A DNA stretch of 64,000 bases from Ovis canadensis. Taxonomy: Eukaryota; Chordata; Mammalia; Artiodactyla; Bovidae. The notes under the pieces are model-generated. The model was given only the letters and a program-made list of their open reading frames with translations. It did not search any database and was not told where the DNA came from. Positions 40,624-53,900 of this stretch are shown in pieces (positions within the stretch are counted from its first letter, which is position 1; each line of letters opens with the position of its first letter). The DNA is taken from assembly GCF_042477335.2 (NCBI RefSeq), contig NC_091248.1, positions 120,798,501 through 120,862,500 on the forward strand. The letters are read 5' to 3'. A program made the translations under genes and the position numbers.

Positions 40624-42962
40624 CTGGGGAGAAAAAGAGGTCCACACAGGGTAAGGAGGACAGCAGAGCATTGGATGAGCAGGACGCAGCAGGCCTGGTG
40701 ACCAGGGACAGCAGACAAAGACAGAAGCAGGGACAGAGTGCTCCCAGCCTCGGGGAGGAAGAAGATATTTGCCATTTGTAGGTCACTTAGTCTGGCAGCG
40801 GGTATCTGGTGAGGGCGGAACTGTGTCGTCATAACATCTAAAAGTGCCCTAGAGGCAGGTCTGTTGTGAGAACTCTGTGGGGGTCTTCAAGCGTCCTGGG
40901 GAACTGGGGACAGTGTCTTCTGAGGGAATACAGGGCACTGGGCGGGGGGATATGTCAGGTGGGGACCCCACCTAGGGGCGGGGTCTCCAAGGAGGAATAT
41001 GATCAGTGGATAGTCTGTTAAGGCTCTTTTGGAAGGCATCTGTATTTCTAGAAGAAATGAGAGAAGACAAAAGTTGGTCTCATCTCAAGGAGGAATTTAG
41101 GAATGAAGTTTTTTTTTTTTCTCTCTCTCTTTTTTTTTGAAGAGAGTGCTAGACTCGGTAGAAGAATTTATAGTAGGATGAAGGATGCTCCCCAGGGTGC
41201 AAGTGTGAAAGGGTGACAGTGTGGATTTGTGCCGCAGAGGGTTGGGGACACTGGGGGGAGATGTTTCAGGCAGGAGAGATTCTCTGAGCATTAATGGGAG
41301 GGTATTTATCTGACGTGGATTAAGCCCTGGTGGGAGATGTTGGCGGCTTACCTGGGCATAGCTTCGGAAGAAGAGTTGCCGGGGGCTGAGGTCTAGGCCG
41401 GGCAGGATGGTTTCCCCACGGAACAGTACTAGCCTCTTTTTGTATGCCTGGATATGGGGGTGGGATGGAGAGTTGCCCTTAGGCTCCAGACCCGTAGCCA
41501 GCTGGAAGTCTGATGCCCTATATACAATATCCAAAACCAGCTCCTGGTCCTTCCCAAGTTCAGCACTGACACACTGATCTGAACCAGGAGAAGACATTCT
41601 TGCTGTAAGACCTGTGGATAGCCTCGAGAAGAGGCCTTGTGGAGTGGGGGTGGGAGTCCTCAAGTTGCCAGCGGTTCAGTAGGGATGTGAAGGGCAGAAA
41701 GCTTTGCATGTTTGCATGAGGGATGGTGGAAGGAAACACCAGCGACAGGCCGTCTGTTCTACTGGTAAAACTAGATCCCAGCCCTTGGGATGTGTTACCT
41801 TCAGTGCGATGGCCAGTGCCCCGGCGTCTGCAGCATCCTCCAGGAGCGTGCGGGAGACATCGAAGGAGGTTCCCCTGGGTGACGGAAAGGCAGCATAGAG
41901 GCGTTCCAGGCACAGCAGTGCCTTCTGCAGGGCACGGGTGTCACAGGCCGGGCAGCCCCCGGGGAGTACTGTTGAAAATGGGGCACGCGGGGGAAACGGT
42001 GAGGAGTGATGCCCAGATGAAGACGTGGGGCTTCTGCAAACCGTGCTGGCTCCTGGGAGAGCTGCAAGAGCTCCAGGACACACCCAGGGCTGGAGCCCTG
42101 GCACAGCCTCCCTGCCTCCTCCTCTGGGCCAACTTTGGGGACCTCACCCACCTTCCTGATGGCCCCACCTGCCAGTCCTGCCAGTGGCCTGCTGCTACTC
42201 ACAGAGCTGGTCAAAGATGTGCAACAGCTCACGGGCCATAATGCTGCCAGCAGCGCCGAAGTTCACAGCTCTAGGGAGACAAGGGCTCGTCTGACCCTCA
42301 GAATCCTTCCAAGGTTTGGCCCCAGTTCTCCAACCACAAGTCCCGTCCATCATTCATTGTAACACTGGTCCATGACTCTCAGGAGACTTCCTGCCCACCT
42401 CAGAGAATGGCCCATACCTGGGGTAGCCAGGGTGGAAAAATGGGGGTTGGAGGAGCCCGGCTGGGAAGACCATCACGTTGTCAGGTATTGAATAGGAAGC
42501 CTTGAGGCCCCAGGGAGGCACCTGCCACCTGTGGGAAGAGCACACCCAAACTCTAGCTCCATCATTTACCTGAAGCCCTTTCTGAAGGGCTGCTGCTGTT
42601 CCCCTGAACCTCCGTGTCTTTCCTGGGAATTATGGACAGCTGTCTCTGGGATGTGGTGTCTGTGTCTCCCTGGCTTTCATACCTGTGACTGGAGAAAGGC
42701 TGCAAGAACCCCTGGATGACTCTGGCTTGGCGGGAGCGGACGCAACTCAGGAAGGTCTGGAGGAAGCTGGGTCCAAGTTGCACCTGGGAGGAGCCAGGAC
42801 GTGACTCAAATACATGGAGACAAATGCAGACACACACTGATACACCCTGATGTGGCTGTCTGAGGCAGGCAGATAAGCCCTGACCCAGACACATCCCCAC
42901 AACGGTGGAAAGCTGGCTCCAGGACACCACTGTGTGTTGCTGCAAACCAGCTTCACGTGCAT

Positions 42963-43012
<50 letters not shown>

Positions 43013-46000
43013 AAGTTTGCAGTAACACACCAGTTTGTGTGTTACTGCAAACCAGCTTCACGTATATCAGCACACACACACACCCATTCAAGCAAGTCAC
43101 ACAAATGCATGGGTGTGAGTGTGCACACACACACACCATTACCTGAAAAAGTTCTGTTCTGCTGGCAAAACCTACAGTGTGGCTGTGCGTGCTAAGTCAC
43201 TTCAGTCATGTCTGACTCTTTGCGACCCCACAGACTATATAACCCACCAGGCTCCTCTGTCCAAGAATACTGGAGTGGGTTGCCATGCCCTCCTCGAGGG
43301 GATCTTCCACACCCAGGGATCAAACCTGTGTCTCTTATGTCTCCTGCGCTGGTAGGAAGGTTCTTTACCACTGAGCCACCAGGGAAGCCCCATTGTGTGG
43401 CTGCTCACCCGTTAAGCCCAGTCATTACCAGGGCAGGGAAGGGGTGGGTTAGGGTCAACCAGGGAAAATGGCTGTCTGCTACTCAGATAGCGCAGAGGAT
43501 GAGGAAGCTGAGGATTAGAAAGGGCCTGGCCGGGGGGTACTCACGTCGTCGTATTCCTGTCTGGCCGGGTCTGGCTTCAGGGCCCACTCCGAGGGCCCCA
43601 TCTTCACCTGCAGTTGGGTAAGCTGGGAAGGCATGAAGGCAGAGGACTCTAATGACCTCGGGTCCATCATAGGGGCTTTCTCCGGCTCACTGCCCTGTCC
43701 CCTCCTCTGGTGGTGTCACCAGGGTGTCCGTGCGGCACGTCAGCGGCGACACTTGCCTGGTGCACTGACTGAGCACCCTTCCCCAGTCACTGTGCTGTCC
43801 TGATCCCAGCCCCGCTGACACCCACTGCACATCCCCATGCTGTCTCCTTCTCCTGGCCTTACCTTGTCCTGGGCCTCTGCCCGGGTCTCTCCATCCATCC
43901 AGGGAACTGTAGGAAGGTGAGAGATGAGGGTATCCTTGATGGTAGTGAATAATTCCATGGCCTGCAGGCAGGGGGGCACAGGGAGAAGAAAATGGGATCA
44001 GGATCAGTCTTAGTCCTGGGTCCTGCCCACCAGCCCTCCAGGAAGGGGCCTTGGCCCTGAGGAGCTGCCAGGAGGAGGAAGACCTCAGAAAGAGGAAGTG
44101 GTATCTGCTAGGTGAGCAAAAACTCAGGGCACAGAGAGCTGTGGCGATGGAAAGGAGGTACCAAGCACAGAACAGGAAGGTGGGGACGGGTGACTCCTAA
44201 GAACTGGCAGGGGAGACAGTTCCTGTCTGTGGGGAGACCTCAGCCTGCAGGGGAGACAACATCCTTTTGGCCAGGCAATCCGTTCAGAAAGCTGGGGGAG
44301 GAAGAGGACCACCATCCCCTTCTCTGCTCTCAAGAGCCCTCCTCAGCCATCTTTCTGAAGGCCTGCATTTCCTCTCCCCATCTTCCCGGGTTCGTCCGCT
44401 TCCCAACAAGCTAAAGCCGTCCCAGCTGTGCAGCCTGACTGTGGAGTTACTACTTTCTCCGCCGTCTACCATCCTGCGTACTTCCTTTCTAGATGGAGGA
44501 AAACAGATGACAACATCGGCAACCTGAGTTCAAACCTTGACTCCACTATTTGGGGTAGCTGTGTGGTCTTGGGCAAATCACTTAACCCCTCTGTGATACC
44601 AGGAATTAAAGCAGTTCGTGTGAATCGCTTACCAGAGTACCACGCACATGGTAGCCACTGCGAGGTATTCAGTAGTTACCATGGGTGGTTCTTACAGTGA
44701 TAGCTTGCCATTCTTGCATAGTTTCACAAGTAGTTCAAAAATCATAGACAGACAAGGAGTAGGCTGAGAGGTCATGGAGTTCAGTTTTCTCATTTTATGG
44801 TTGAAGAAACACATGAGCAGTAAAGCCGGGTGGCTTGTTCAGGGTGGTGTGTGCTGCGCGGACTCTGTGCGGACTGAACCATGCAGACTCTAGGGGTGCT
44901 GCGTATCCCTCTCTGGATTCTCTAACTGCCTGGTTCTCTGACCATGGAAACCATCAGGAAGGGCAAAGTCGAGAAGATGGGTTGGGTGGGAAGAGGTGGG
45001 GGGACGTCGGCTGAAGAGGAGCCCTCACGCACAGCACTATGGGTGCTGGGTCTGAAAGTCTCCTGGATGAACAAGGCGGCCAGTGTGGGCTCGAAGAAAG
45101 CTTCTGTCTTCTCCACGCACATCATCCAGCGAGGGTGGACCGGCTGCAGAGACAAAGCTGAAATGAGCGGCTCCTGTCAAGAGTTCTTCCTCATCCACCT
45201 TTCCAGGCCAGGCTTGCCTAGACCCTCTCCCCCAGGGGATGTTCTCTTTTCTGGACTTCCTGCGTCTGTCTCCCTTTGGTCTATAAACCGTTTTGATGAC
45301 ACAGATGGGGAGTTTGCTGCTTAGCACAAAGGGGCTCAGAACTTCTCCAGCACTAGTCATGAGGCTGGGCTGGGCAAACTATCCTTGTTTATTGCCTACT
45401 GAATTCGAAAGCAAGGCCTCTGGGAAGCATCCCTCTGGATAACTAAAGGGCTCCTGGGAAGGACAGGACTAGATTCAACCCTAGTAGCTCAGACGGTAAA
45501 GCATCGGCCTGCAATGTAGAAGACCCCTGGCTTGATCCTTGGTTCAGGAAGATCCCCTGGAGAAGGAAATGGCAACTCACTCCAGTATTCTTGCCTGGAT
45601 AATTTCATGGACAAAGGAGCCTGGTAGGTTACAGTCCAGGGGGTCACAACGAGTCAGATGCGACTGAGCGACTACTACACACACACAGAGCCAACCCTCT
45701 CACTTTGGCAGATCTGCTTGCCACCTCGTCCCTGCCTATTACACACCCCTCCCACCATGCGCACGGCTCAGGGATCCCAGTGAAGACACTCCTCCTCCCA
45801 AGCTTCTTTACCTAAACTAGGAACTGAAGAAGGAAATTTTTCCCTGCCTCCTGCCTTCCTCCCCGACTCCGCAAATGGTAAGACCTTCTCTTATAAAGCA
45901 GAAAGTTATCAGAGCAAAATTGAGTTTTAGATACCATATTGCTTGGTAGGAGCAGAGGAAAAAAGAAAAGACTAAATATATGCAATTCAGAGAGCTAAGG

Positions 46001-47841
46001 AGATTTCTGCCAAATCAGGGAAAAGAATATAGGATGAGGGGCTTCCCTGGTGGTCCAGTGATTAAGAATCTCTGCCTTGCAATGCAGGGGATGGGAACAT
46101 GGGTTCGATTCCTGGTTGGGGAACTAAGAGCCCACATGTCACAGAGCAATGAAGTCCATACCACAAATACCGAGCCCATGTGCTCTGGAGCCCACACCAT
46201 AACCAGAGAATCCAAGTGCCACAGCTAGAGATCCCACACGATGCAACGAAGGTCCCATGTGCTGCAACTAAGGTCCAACACAGTCACATAAATAAAGCAA
46301 AAGAAATACATTTTTTAAAAAAGAATATAGGATGAGATGATGGATACCTTCAAAGGTGGAGAAACAGATAGATAAAAACTCAAAGAGGACTTTGGCGATC
46401 AGGGTGGTTTTAAACAGCAGGATGGAAAGAATAAGGAACAAGAGAGAGATGCTGGTGTGGATGGTGTTGAAGAGATGAGGCAGGGCATGTGAGAGATGAA
46501 TTGAAGGAAGCAAGAGTAAGGAAAGCTGAGTGGGGACTTAGGAAAAACATATTAATATGCTAATTTGGGTTGAGTGGGATGAAGTCGCAAGACTTCATTC
46601 CTGTTGCTTCTTTACCCTCCAGGGTCTCCTGGCAGGAAAGTGACATAGGCTGCCACCATACATTCTGGTCCTAAGGTTGGAGATTGCTCATGGGGCTTCC
46701 AATGGAAGAGGAAAGAGAAAGGAAAGCCACTACTGTTGTTGAAGACACTCCTGGGCCTGCCTATTAGAATGGTTGCCTTTTTGGAGGTTGCTCCAGGCCC
46801 AGTTGCCCACGTCTCTGTGTTCCTGTCTGCCCCCTCGCTATGAGGTCTATTAAGGACCTTCTCCTGGTGAGAAGGGACTCAGACACTTTTGATACTGTAT
46901 TAGCTGATGCTCTGAAGCCCACAAACATGAAAAACAAATAGAAAGGCCCCTGGGTCTGACCGCAATGCTGGGGACAGGTGCAGACTCTGCTGGCCACCTT
47001 TGGGTTCATCTCCTGCAGCCTCTTGAGGACAAGCTCAGTTCTGAGACTGCTTCTCAGCAGACAGCTGAAGCGGGTGGAGGGCTGCACCCAGGACAGCAGC
47101 GAGCACATGAGCCTTGGGCTTGATCATGTGGATCTGCCTGCCCTGTCTGCCCCTCCTGGTTCTTGAGTTGTTTCTGATCCCTTTTGCCTATACTTGCCCT
47201 TAGCAGCCTTTGTCAGCTCCATGCTAGAGCCCGTAGCCTGGGCCATGGTAGACCCTGATTGGTTCCTGAAGCATATGGAGACCACCTTGGACCACTCACG
47301 GCTGTCCCTGTGCCACTCTGTGACTCTTCTTGTCACAACTGTGCTGAGTCGTATGTTCTATATGCAGGAAAGTAACTTCCAGGATCTATAAATGAATGCT
47401 AAGTCTCAGGAGTGGAGGTTGACAGGTTATGTATTCATCTGCTGGGGGTTATCAGTATCTGAGTTGTCTCTCGAGACATGAGATGACAGAGTATACCATA
47501 TTAATTGTAGAGAAAGAAAAAAAATCACTGCTAAAATATAAAGGGTGGAAGAAATACTTCAAATCCAAGATAATGAGGCTCAATAGGTCAAGAGACAGAA
47601 AAAATAAATTGTAGGGATGTGAGTAAGGAATGGATTGTGAGTTCAGGATTAGCAGATGCAAACTATTATATAGAGAGTGTATGAACAAGGTCCTACTGTA
47701 TAGCATAGGGACCTATATTCAATGTCTTGTGATAAGCCATAATGGAAAAGGATATCAAAAACAATGTGTGTGTGTGTGTGTATATATATACACAGAGCTG
47801 CTTGGGAGAACAGGGGAAATACTACCCAGAATGTGCTCTAC

Positions 47842-47903
<62 letters not shown>

Positions 47904-50900
47904 TAAATCACTTTGCTGTATAGCAAAAATTAACAAACACTGTAAAAACTCTACTTGAATAAAGTAAATTTTAAAAAAAGAAAGAAAAATATTTGCAGAT
48001 AGAACCTTGGAACCATGGGTAATGACAAACATGAAAGAAATCAAGAAAAACTCCGAGAGTCTGGAGGGGAGTGGACTTCTGTGCAATTTTCAGTAAGGGG
48101 AAAGTAGATTTTAGAGATTACAGGTGAGCCAGGAATCCTTAATGCGCATTTTGAAGCACAAATCTAGAATGAATCATTAAACCAATTATTTTTGAACACC
48201 TGGAAAATCATGTGTAACTTCTGGGGCCCCTGGTGGCTTCACTGGTGACTCAGACAGTAAAGAATCTACTGGCAATGCAGGATACCCAGGTTCAATCCCT
48301 GGATCTGGAAGATTACCTGGAGAAGGAAATGGCAACCCACTTCAGTATCCGGGACACAACTGAGTGACTAGCACTCTGGGGCCAGTGTAGGGTAACTGGG
48401 GATGAATAATGTCAAAATTATTTTCAAATGTCATCATTTTTAGGGGTAACCAACAAGGACCTGAGGGTTCCCAGGTGGCTTAGTAGTAAAGAATCTGCCT
48501 GCCAATGCAGGCGTCACAGGAGACGTGGGTTCAACCCGTGGGTTGGATCCCTGGGTTGGGAAGGTCCCCTAGAAGAGGAAATGGCAACTCACTCTAGTGT
48601 CTTTGCTTGGAGAATCCCGTGGACAGAGGAGCCCGGCGGGCCACAGTCCACAGGGTTGCAAAGAATCGGACACGACTGAGCAGCTGAGCAGTAAGAACCT
48701 ATTGTATAGAACAGGAAAGTGTGAACAGTGCTATGTGGCAGCCTGGATGGGAGGAGGGGTTTGGGGGAGAATGGATACGTGCATATGTATGGCTGAGTCC
48801 CTTCGCTGTTCACCTGAAACTATCACAGTACTGTTAATCAACTATAGTTCAATATAAAATAGTTTTTAAAAGTAATGTGACTATAAGAATAAATATATTT
48901 ATAGCACTAAAAATAAATGTCATCATTTTTAAAGAGTCACTAAATTAGAATGAACAGTTGATCAAGAGTCAGAAACTCAAATAGGGGCCGTGAGGTACCA
49001 TAAATAACAGAAGCAGCCCACCATCAGAACCCCAGGACCAGAAGGGGTGATGGCAACCCCATATCCAGGCCTCATCCCTCCTGGCTGCATCCCTCAGTTC
49101 CAGTCATTTGTTGCCCTGGGAAGAGGCTAACTCAGCACTCACGTTGAAAACAACAACCAAAAGGGCTGGAACTCTCTTTGTGTGTTATTGCCTAATTTTT
49201 GAAAGTCAGCCATTCAAGACAAGTTTGTAAAAATCTTTAGAGTCCAACGAAACACACCGATGAGCCAGATTCATCCTCCAGGATCACGGTGGTTCTCCCT
49301 CTGCATAGAGAATTCAGCATTTACTAAATGTGAATTACTGTAATAACTTACACCCTCGCATTTCAATTATACAAGCTGTATGTAGGAGCCTAATGCCTGT
49401 TCCGCCTAGCTCACAGAGCTGCTTGGGAGAACAGGGGAAATACCACACAGAACATGCTCTGTAAATTCTCAAGCTCTATTCCATTCTGTTGGTGCTATCT
49501 TGATTTCAAGATACCATCTGGTACAACCGTAAGTTATGTCCTTGTGAAATCGATGGAAAAATCCATGTTAAATAACAGTGTTGTTTGAATGAATTCTGAA
49601 CTGGCTGACCCAGAAGGGAATGTCAGTGATTAATGTCTCCAATTTAGTACAAGCTTCCCTGACTGCCCCACTGAACATTGTAACATGTCCACTCTAGGTA
49701 TCTCTCTCCCGCTTTCCTTTGTTTATTTTTTCATAACACTTAATACCATCCCCTGGTGGCTCAGATGGTAAAGAATCTGTGTGCAATGCAGGAGACCTGA
49801 GTTTGAACCTTGAGTCGGGCTACCTTGGAGAAGGGAATGACTATCCTCTCCAGTATTCTTGCCTGGAGAATTCCATGTGTGGAGGAGCCTGGCGGGCAAG
49901 TCTATGGGGTCACAAAGAATGGGACGTGACTGAACGACTAACACTTTCAGTTTTTTTTCAATACCATCCAATGTGTTTTATTTAGCTTAGAGTCTTTCTG
50001 TCTCTATTAGAATAGAAGCATTTGAGGACAGAGATTTCTGTCTATTTTGTTCATGAAGAATCCGAAGAATCTAGAGAAGTGTCTGGCATAAAATAGGGAC
50101 TCAATTAATATTTGTTGCATAAATGGATTGCTGACTACACTGGTCTTCAATAACCTGAATTAATACTCTTTCCTCTGCAGAATCTTACCAGTAATCCAGA
50201 TGAAGACTCAGTAAATAAAACCACAAATGACTCAAGGCAGAAATCACAGATCACTGAAACAAAGGCTAAAATCCCCTGAGTAAACACAGATGTTGGCGTA
50301 AACCTAAATAGTTTACCCTTAACAGACACAAATGTGAAGTTCTGCTTTTAATTTCCCGAACTCAGCTTCTCAAGTTTAATAAGAGAAAAACTTGGCTTAA
50401 CAGCCATTTTCGCTGACTACATATACCCAAAATTAATAAACAAAATATGGTCAGATGAGACCTGACAGCCCTTCTGAATAAGAGCATTACAAATTGGAAT
50501 TCATTCAGGAGAACATAGTGAGACATCTGTAATTCATGACCATCGGATGGAAATATGCATTTTGGTCCAATTAAGGCCAAAAGCTGCATGGTGTCTTTTT
50601 TTTTTTTTTAATTTTTAGTTTTTTATTTTTTAAATTTTAAAATCTTTAATTCTTACATGCATTCCCAAACATGAACCCCCCTCCCACCTCCCTCCCCAGA
50701 ACATCTTTCTGGGTCATCCCCATGCACCAGCCCCAAGCATGATGCATCCTGCGTCAGACATAGACTGGCGATTCAATTCACATGATAGTATACATGTTAG
50801 AATGTCATTCTCCCAAATCATCCCACCCTCTCCCTCTCCCTCTGAGTCCAAAAGTCCGTTATACACATCTGTGTCTCTTTCCCTGTCTTGCATACAGGGT

Positions 50901-53900
50901 CGTCATTGCCATCTTCCTAAATTCCATATATATGTGTTAGTATACTGTATTGGTGTTTTTCTTTCTGGCTTACTTCACTCTGTATAATCGGCTCCAGTTT
51001 CATCCATCTCATCAGAACTGATTCAAATGAATTCTCCACTCCCCCTCTCACACCAAACATCCATCAGGAGACTGCTGCTTACCTACAGAATATGTTCTTT
51101 TAAAACATAAAACAGATAAATCCTTCTACAGGCCCCTGTTACTTGCAGAGAAAAACCCAATACCTTACGGTGACAGACCAGGGCCTGGTATAATCCCCTC
51201 CTAGGTCACACAGAGTCGGACATGACTGAAGCGACTTAGCAGCAGCAGCAGCAGCAGGAAATGGCAACCCACTCCAGTGTTCTTGCCTGGAGAATCCCAG
51301 GGACGGGGCAGCCTGGTGGGCTGCCGTCTATGGGGTCACACAGAGTCAGATATGACTGAAGCGACTTAGTAGCAGCAGCAGCAGCCCCTCTCTGATTTCC
51401 TCCTCCCCGCCTTACCTCCACCCCACCCTCCACAATGCTTAGTCGCTTCAGTAGTGTCTGACTCTTTGTGACCCCATGAACTGTAACCTCCCAGGTTCCT
51501 CTGTCCATGGGATTCTCCAGGCAAGAATACTGGAGTGGGTTGCCATGCCCTCCTCCAGGGGATCTTTCTGACCCAGGGATCGAACCCATGTCTTCTGTAT
51601 TGCAGGCAGATTCTTTACCCAACTGAGCCACCTGGGAAGCACTGATTTCCTCCCTATTCTTACACTTTGCTTTCTCTGCTTCAGTTGCACTGGTTTCCAG
51701 GCTGATTCTCAACCCTCCAGGCAAGCAGGACAGCCTTCCAGCAAGCCCTGTCACCTCTTCTCAGCCAGAGCCACCAAGAGGGTCCCTCACACTGCACCAA
51801 ACCTCAACTAGCCTTCCCTTGTCGCAATGAGACGACATTCTTTCCTTTCCCGGAAAACACTTTCCTCTCCCTAGACACTGCTTCCTTATGGCCTACCTCC
51901 TGCTCAGCTATCTCACTGACCATTTAAACCCTGATCTCTCCCTCTTGGAAATTCAGAGAGCATCTAAACAAGACCTTTCTTAGAACACAGCTACACCCAT
52001 CCATTTACTGAGCATATGATTGCTCTTATGTTACAAGGACAGAAATAAGTGGTTGCAACACAGCTCACACAGACCACTAAGCCAAAAAAATTTACTATCT
52101 TGATCTTTATAGAAAGAATTTGCCAAAGCATTTTTTGTTACCACCCACTATTTCTCAACCCTGCAGTTTGTTGTTAAAAATGTGACCTCACAGGTCAGGC
52201 AGACCTGTTTTGGAGTCTGTTTCTTCACTTATGAGGTGTTTGGTCTTGGGAAAGTTACTTGTCCTTTTAAGGCCCTCAGAGCATTTCTGAGGGATGACCC
52301 AGAAAGATGTTATGGGGAGGGAGGTGGGAGGGGGGTTCATGTTTGGGAATGCATGTAAGAATTAAAGATTTTAAAATTTAAAAAATAAAAAACTAAAAAT
52401 TAAAAAAAAAAGAGAGTAGTAAATAAAATAAGCACTGCCTGATATAGAGTAACTACTCAACATATTTCAGCTATTATTATTATGCATCATATTTGGTACC
52501 ATTCCAGATCAGGGAAGGGGCTTCATCAAGTCACAGAACTATCTGTTGGTAGAGTCTGACTCAGCTTTTAAGTCGAAGGACAATTACATATCCTAAAAGC
52601 TTCCCTGGTGGCTCAGCGGTAAAGAGTTCGCCTGTTGAATGCAGGTGATATGGGTTCGATCCCTGGGTCAGAAAGATCCCTTGGAGAAGGGAATGGCAAC
52701 CCATTCCAGCATTCTTACATTGGAAATCCCATGGACAGAGGAGCCTGGTGGGCTACAGTCCATGGTGTCGCAAAAGAGTTGGACGTGACTTAGTGACTAA
52801 CCAGCAAAAAATGGGGAGAGATAAGGATTATAAAATATATATATGAAGGGTATATGTGTGTATAAAGGGTGATGACTTTAGAAATTTGTGAGCCTTCTAA
52901 ATTTTTTAAATGTCAATGTCAACGTTGGCATTCTTACACCCTTCCAAAAGTACTACCAGGACTAGGTTCTGGAATTTACACGAACTTGTTTGTTGCCAGG
53001 GATTTTCTAGCAATCCTAACTATGAGGGCCTGGGGCACTGTCTCATCTGAGTCAAGAGAAAGACTGGGCAGAAGGCTCTTGGGCACTAGCCCACCTGAGA
53101 GAATATCCTAGAGAATTTTTTTTGTTTTGTGTTTTTTGGGTTTTGTTTGTTTGTTTTTTGCAATGATTAAGCACACAGATGCTGAAGCCAGAGTTCAAAT
53201 CCTAGCTCTAACGAGCTAGCATCTATACTACCTTGAATGAGATCCTTAACTTTCGAATCTCAGTTTACCTACCAATAAAACGAGGACGGCATGGTCTGCC
53301 CTCCTCATGGAACTGCTGTGAGGATCAAATCAACTCCTACATTTAAAAGGCTTAGAAAAATGCTTAGCACAGTTTAAAGTCTCCATAGGCAATAACTACA
53401 TTCCACTCCCTGTGTTTACAATTCCCTTCTTCAAATTCTATAGATAGTTCAGATTTGCTAAAGCCACGGATTCCTCCAAGGCAGAGAAATGATCCACAAA
53501 TTACTAAAAAAAGAAACCCAGTGATGAACAAGATTGCCCTGAAGCGTCACAGAGGCTGGAGGCCATCTAATGTTCTAGATGCTTCCACTTACATTGGGAT
53601 GTGTCCACCTAGGATTTCAAAGTTCACGGTCCTGAGTACGGTCAGAGTGGACTTTGGTTAGTGGAGCACGTTTGGTACACAGCCCTGTGCTCTGATATGT
53701 CAGAATCAGCACCACAAAGCCCACAGTGCGGCTGACAGACCCCAGGGGTATCAGGGATGAGCTCTTGATGAAGCACATCTGGACACGGAACACTGGAGTC
53801 ACCTAGACAGAGCGAAGGCTCCTGCCCGCCACACCGCGTCTCGCTCTAGGGAACCTCCTGCCCACCACCCCGCGTCTCGCTCTAGTGAACCTCCTGCCCG

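Noticed and set aside
47838-48086. Tyr-Ile repeat frames
   Set aside because: Translation of an (AT)n microsatellite in an L1 tail.
53617-53802. 61-codon minus-strand frame beside the minisatellite
   Set aside because: Short, no match to any family I know, no splice context; likely chance.
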